Source: Desmodesmus armatus
Lineage: Eukaryota > Chlorophyta > Chlorophyceae > Sphaeropleales > Scenedesmaceae
Length of the DNA stretch: 64,000 nucleotides
Direction: 5' to 3'
Assembly: GCA_007449985.2 (NCBI GenBank)
Contig: VIIQ02000111.1
Location: forward strand, 62,001-126,000
Below are positions 62,401 through 64,000 of the stretch, one piece after another. A program made the position numbers and the translations under genes. A model generated the notes under the pieces. It was not told where the DNA came from and searched no databases. It saw only the letters and a list, made by a program, of their open reading frames with translations. The number at the start of each line of letters is the position of its first letter. Within the stretch, counting starts at the first letter, position 1.

Positions 62401-64000
62401 CTGGTGTGAATTGTAAATCTCGACATGTCTCTTGTCGGTGGTGTTGGTGTTGTTGTTGCTGCAGCGGTACAATGAGCCTGAAGACCGGTGAGCACTCCAC
62501 CCTGACCAGCAAGGCCCAGGTGGAGGCACTGCTGCAGGCAAAGTTCACTGGTGTGCCGGAGCACTGGATCCCCGACATTGCTGAGCAGGTGCTCAAGGAG
62601 CAACCCAGCCCTGCAGGTGAGTCAGCTGGGCCCACTGCTGGCAGCAGCCTTCCTGCAGCTGCACTGGCAGGCTGTGTGTGGTTACTCGCTTGCAGCTGCA
62701 GGCCGTCTGATCTGTGAGCACTGTGCTGCTACCAGCTTGGCACGTGCTGCAAGAGGGTCAGCGGCGTGCAACGCCTTGCACTGTGCTTGCAGTGGCACAT
62801 GCATATGTTTGCCCTGCAACCACCTGACAGCAGCCCGGTTGGTGTTGAGGTGCTGGCAGGCGCCTGCTGTGGTCGCTTGGTGTGGCTTGCATGTAGACCA
62901 GGGTGGCAGCCAAGTCCCAATGGATTAGCTGTTTGTGGCTTCCTGCTGCAGGCAAGCGCATCAAGTGCTCCCGCCTGGACGGTCCTGGCGTGTTGCTGCT
63001 TGGAGATGCAGCACATGCAGTCACGCCGGTAAGTTTGCCGGCGCAGGCTGCCACCTTGTTGCCTGATTGTATGTCACCGGAGGTGTGGTGTATAGCTTGC
63101 AAGCACCTGGAGCCCGTTGCCCCAGCTTTGTGCAAGAAGAGATCGTAGAGTGCAGTGATCTGGCCGGCTGATTGCTCAGCTGCACGTAGTTAAGTCAACT
63201 GGACTGACTGCATCTGACCTGCTAGGATCGTCTAGTTGTTGAGTAACTACAAGTTGATCTACAAATTGTGTGGGATTTGCTGGCATGTGTGCAGGTGTTT
63301 GGCCAAGGTTGCAACTCAGCGTTGGAGAGCTGCAAGGTGCTGGGCCAGGTGCTGCAAGAAGCTGGCGGCGACGTCAGCCAAGTGCCGCAAAGGTAAGGCA
63401 GACACAACTGTTGGCAACAGCCACACCCTCATGATCCCCATCTGCTGCAATTGCTGCTGGCATTGCCGCCGCTGCCATTTGCACGCTGCAGGGTGCAGAT
63501 GCTTGGAGAGCCTTTGCTATGGGGACTCTTGCTATGGGGAAGCGGCGTGCCAATGCTTGTCCACCGTGCCGCCTACTATGTTTGCTGTGTGTGCAGGTTC
63601 ACAGAGGCGCGGCTGGCTGACATGCATGCACTGAATGAGCTGGACACCAAGGCATACAGCTTCTTCAGGTGGGCCCATCTATTTGTGACAAGGGTGGAAG
63701 CAGACTGACACCACCTCTTCAAGAGGAGGTGGTGATGAACAGTGTCTAAAGACACATGGGCGGGAACATGGTAGATGCTTGTGTGCTCTGCATGCATGCT
63801 GCGGTGGGATTTACCCAGCCTGGCACTCTTTGCTGTCATGCACCTGGCATGCCGTAGTTGGTTTTGCATTGCAGCCAACATGCACCAGGCTTTCCTGAGT
63901 GATTTTTGGTCTGCTGTCCTGCAGGCGGAGGGGACCATTTGACCCAGACTTCCTGCAACTGCTGAGCCATGTGTTGCTAGGGACAGTGCTCAGCAAGATC
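59463..64000 (+). CDS. FAD-dependent monooxygenase, kynurenine 3-monooxygenase-like (3' end outside window)
   Basis: Eleven exons are visible: 59463-59626, 59755-59944, 60226-60324, 60667-60865, 61268-61480, 61914-62013, 62465-62616, 62952-63028, 63295-63392, 63597-63668 and 63925 to the window end. They join in phase into 480 residues. An Arg/Ser-rich N-terminus of about 80 residues looks like an organelle transit peptide. Then come the FAD-binding fold KKAVVVGAGPAGSAAAMFLA, with VYERR supplying the ribose-binding Glu, the LLVGADGVGSAVR motif, and GDAAHAVTPVFGQGCNSALE, the GD motif typical of kynurenine 3-monooxygenase and relatives. The family uses NAD(P)H and O2 to hydroxylate small aromatic substrates. 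The substrate here cannot be read from sequence; related ring hydroxylases are an alternative. The first exon is the least certain. Confidence 0.85.
59978..60142. repeat. Long perfect inverted repeat with nested palindrome in an intron
   Basis: Arms 59997-60043 and 60096-60142 are perfect reverse complements (47 bp) around a 52-nt loop. Inside the loop and inner arm, 60063-60077 and 60084-60098 form a second perfect 15-bp palindrome (gtgctgagagactat and its complement). The 17-mer atagtctctcagcacta also occurs at 59978-59994 as a direct copy of 60084-60100. The whole structure lies within the 281-nt second intron of the monooxygenase gene. Confidence 0.95.
62020..62265 (+). mobile_element. 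Possible SINE-like insertion in an intron
   Basis: In the 451-nt intron 62014-62464. It has a perfect tRNA-type B box (ggttcaactcc, 62085-62095), a loose A-box-like tggctacttg about 55 bp before it, and an A8 run at 62247-62254 that could be a tail. No target-site duplication was confirmed. The B box may be coincidental. Confidence 0.3.

Overview
This window is a piece of a nuclear genome from a green alga. Every confident gene is broken by many 150-450 bp GT-AG introns. Third codon positions are G/C-rich, and the coding sequence is crowded with CAG/GCA/AGC triplet tracts that give long Gln, Ala and Ser runs. The protein set (UPL1/2-type HECT ligase, plant-type EYA phosphatase, VTT-domain membrane protein, NAD kinase) fits a core chlorophyte of the Scenedesmus/Chlamydomonas kind. 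The species cannot be fixed from the sequence alone. There are no bacterial operons, no CRISPR array and no rRNA.

Layout. 57-23962 (-): one giant gene in 34 exons for a UPL1/UPL2-type HECT E3 ubiquitin ligase of about 5250 residues, complete from ATG to stop. 24166-24973 (-): two orphan exon-like blocks. 26361-28420 (+): F-box-like leucine-rich-repeat protein. 29535-32920 (+): Kelch repeat / coiled-coil / RING protein. 32921-36598: gene-poor, G/T-rich on the + strand. 36599-37939 (-): VTT (SNARE-associated, TVP38/TMEM64) membrane protein. 37940-41455: gene-poor with short direct repeats. 41456-47238 (-): NAD kinase in 13 exons, including an inferred 5-nt microexon and a GC-AG intron. 47630-52426 (+): a 1131-residue Q/A-rich protein with a conserved-looking N-terminus that I do not recognise. 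54039-59098 (-): Eyes-absent (EYA) homologue with very large low-complexity expansions. 59463-64000 (+, runs off the window): FAD monooxygenase resembling kynurenine 3-monooxygenase.

The genes do not form one pathway. Three are plausibly linked to ubiquitin (HECT ligase, F-box-like LRR protein, Kelch-RING protein), but nothing here shows that they act together. Two pairs are divergent over short spacers: EYA and the monooxygenase (364 bp), and NAD kinase and the unknown protein (391 bp).

The most unusual observations are these. (i) A 46-47 bp perfect inverted repeat, with a nested palindrome, lies in an intron of the monooxygenase gene. (ii) A 125-nt foldback with a third partial copy lies in an intron of the HECT ligase. 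(iii) A 5-nt microexon is inferred in NAD kinase. (iv) Kelch, coiled-coil and RING are fused in one gene. (v) Five single-base (-1) reading-frame breaks all lie in runs of 4-6 G/C bases. Three are in EYA, one in the HECT gene and one in NAD kinase. They look more like homopolymer undercalls in the assembly than pseudogenes. Exon limits were read by eye from splice consensus and codon phase. All phases in the HECT, NAD kinase, EYA and monooxygenase models add up once those single bases are allowed for.
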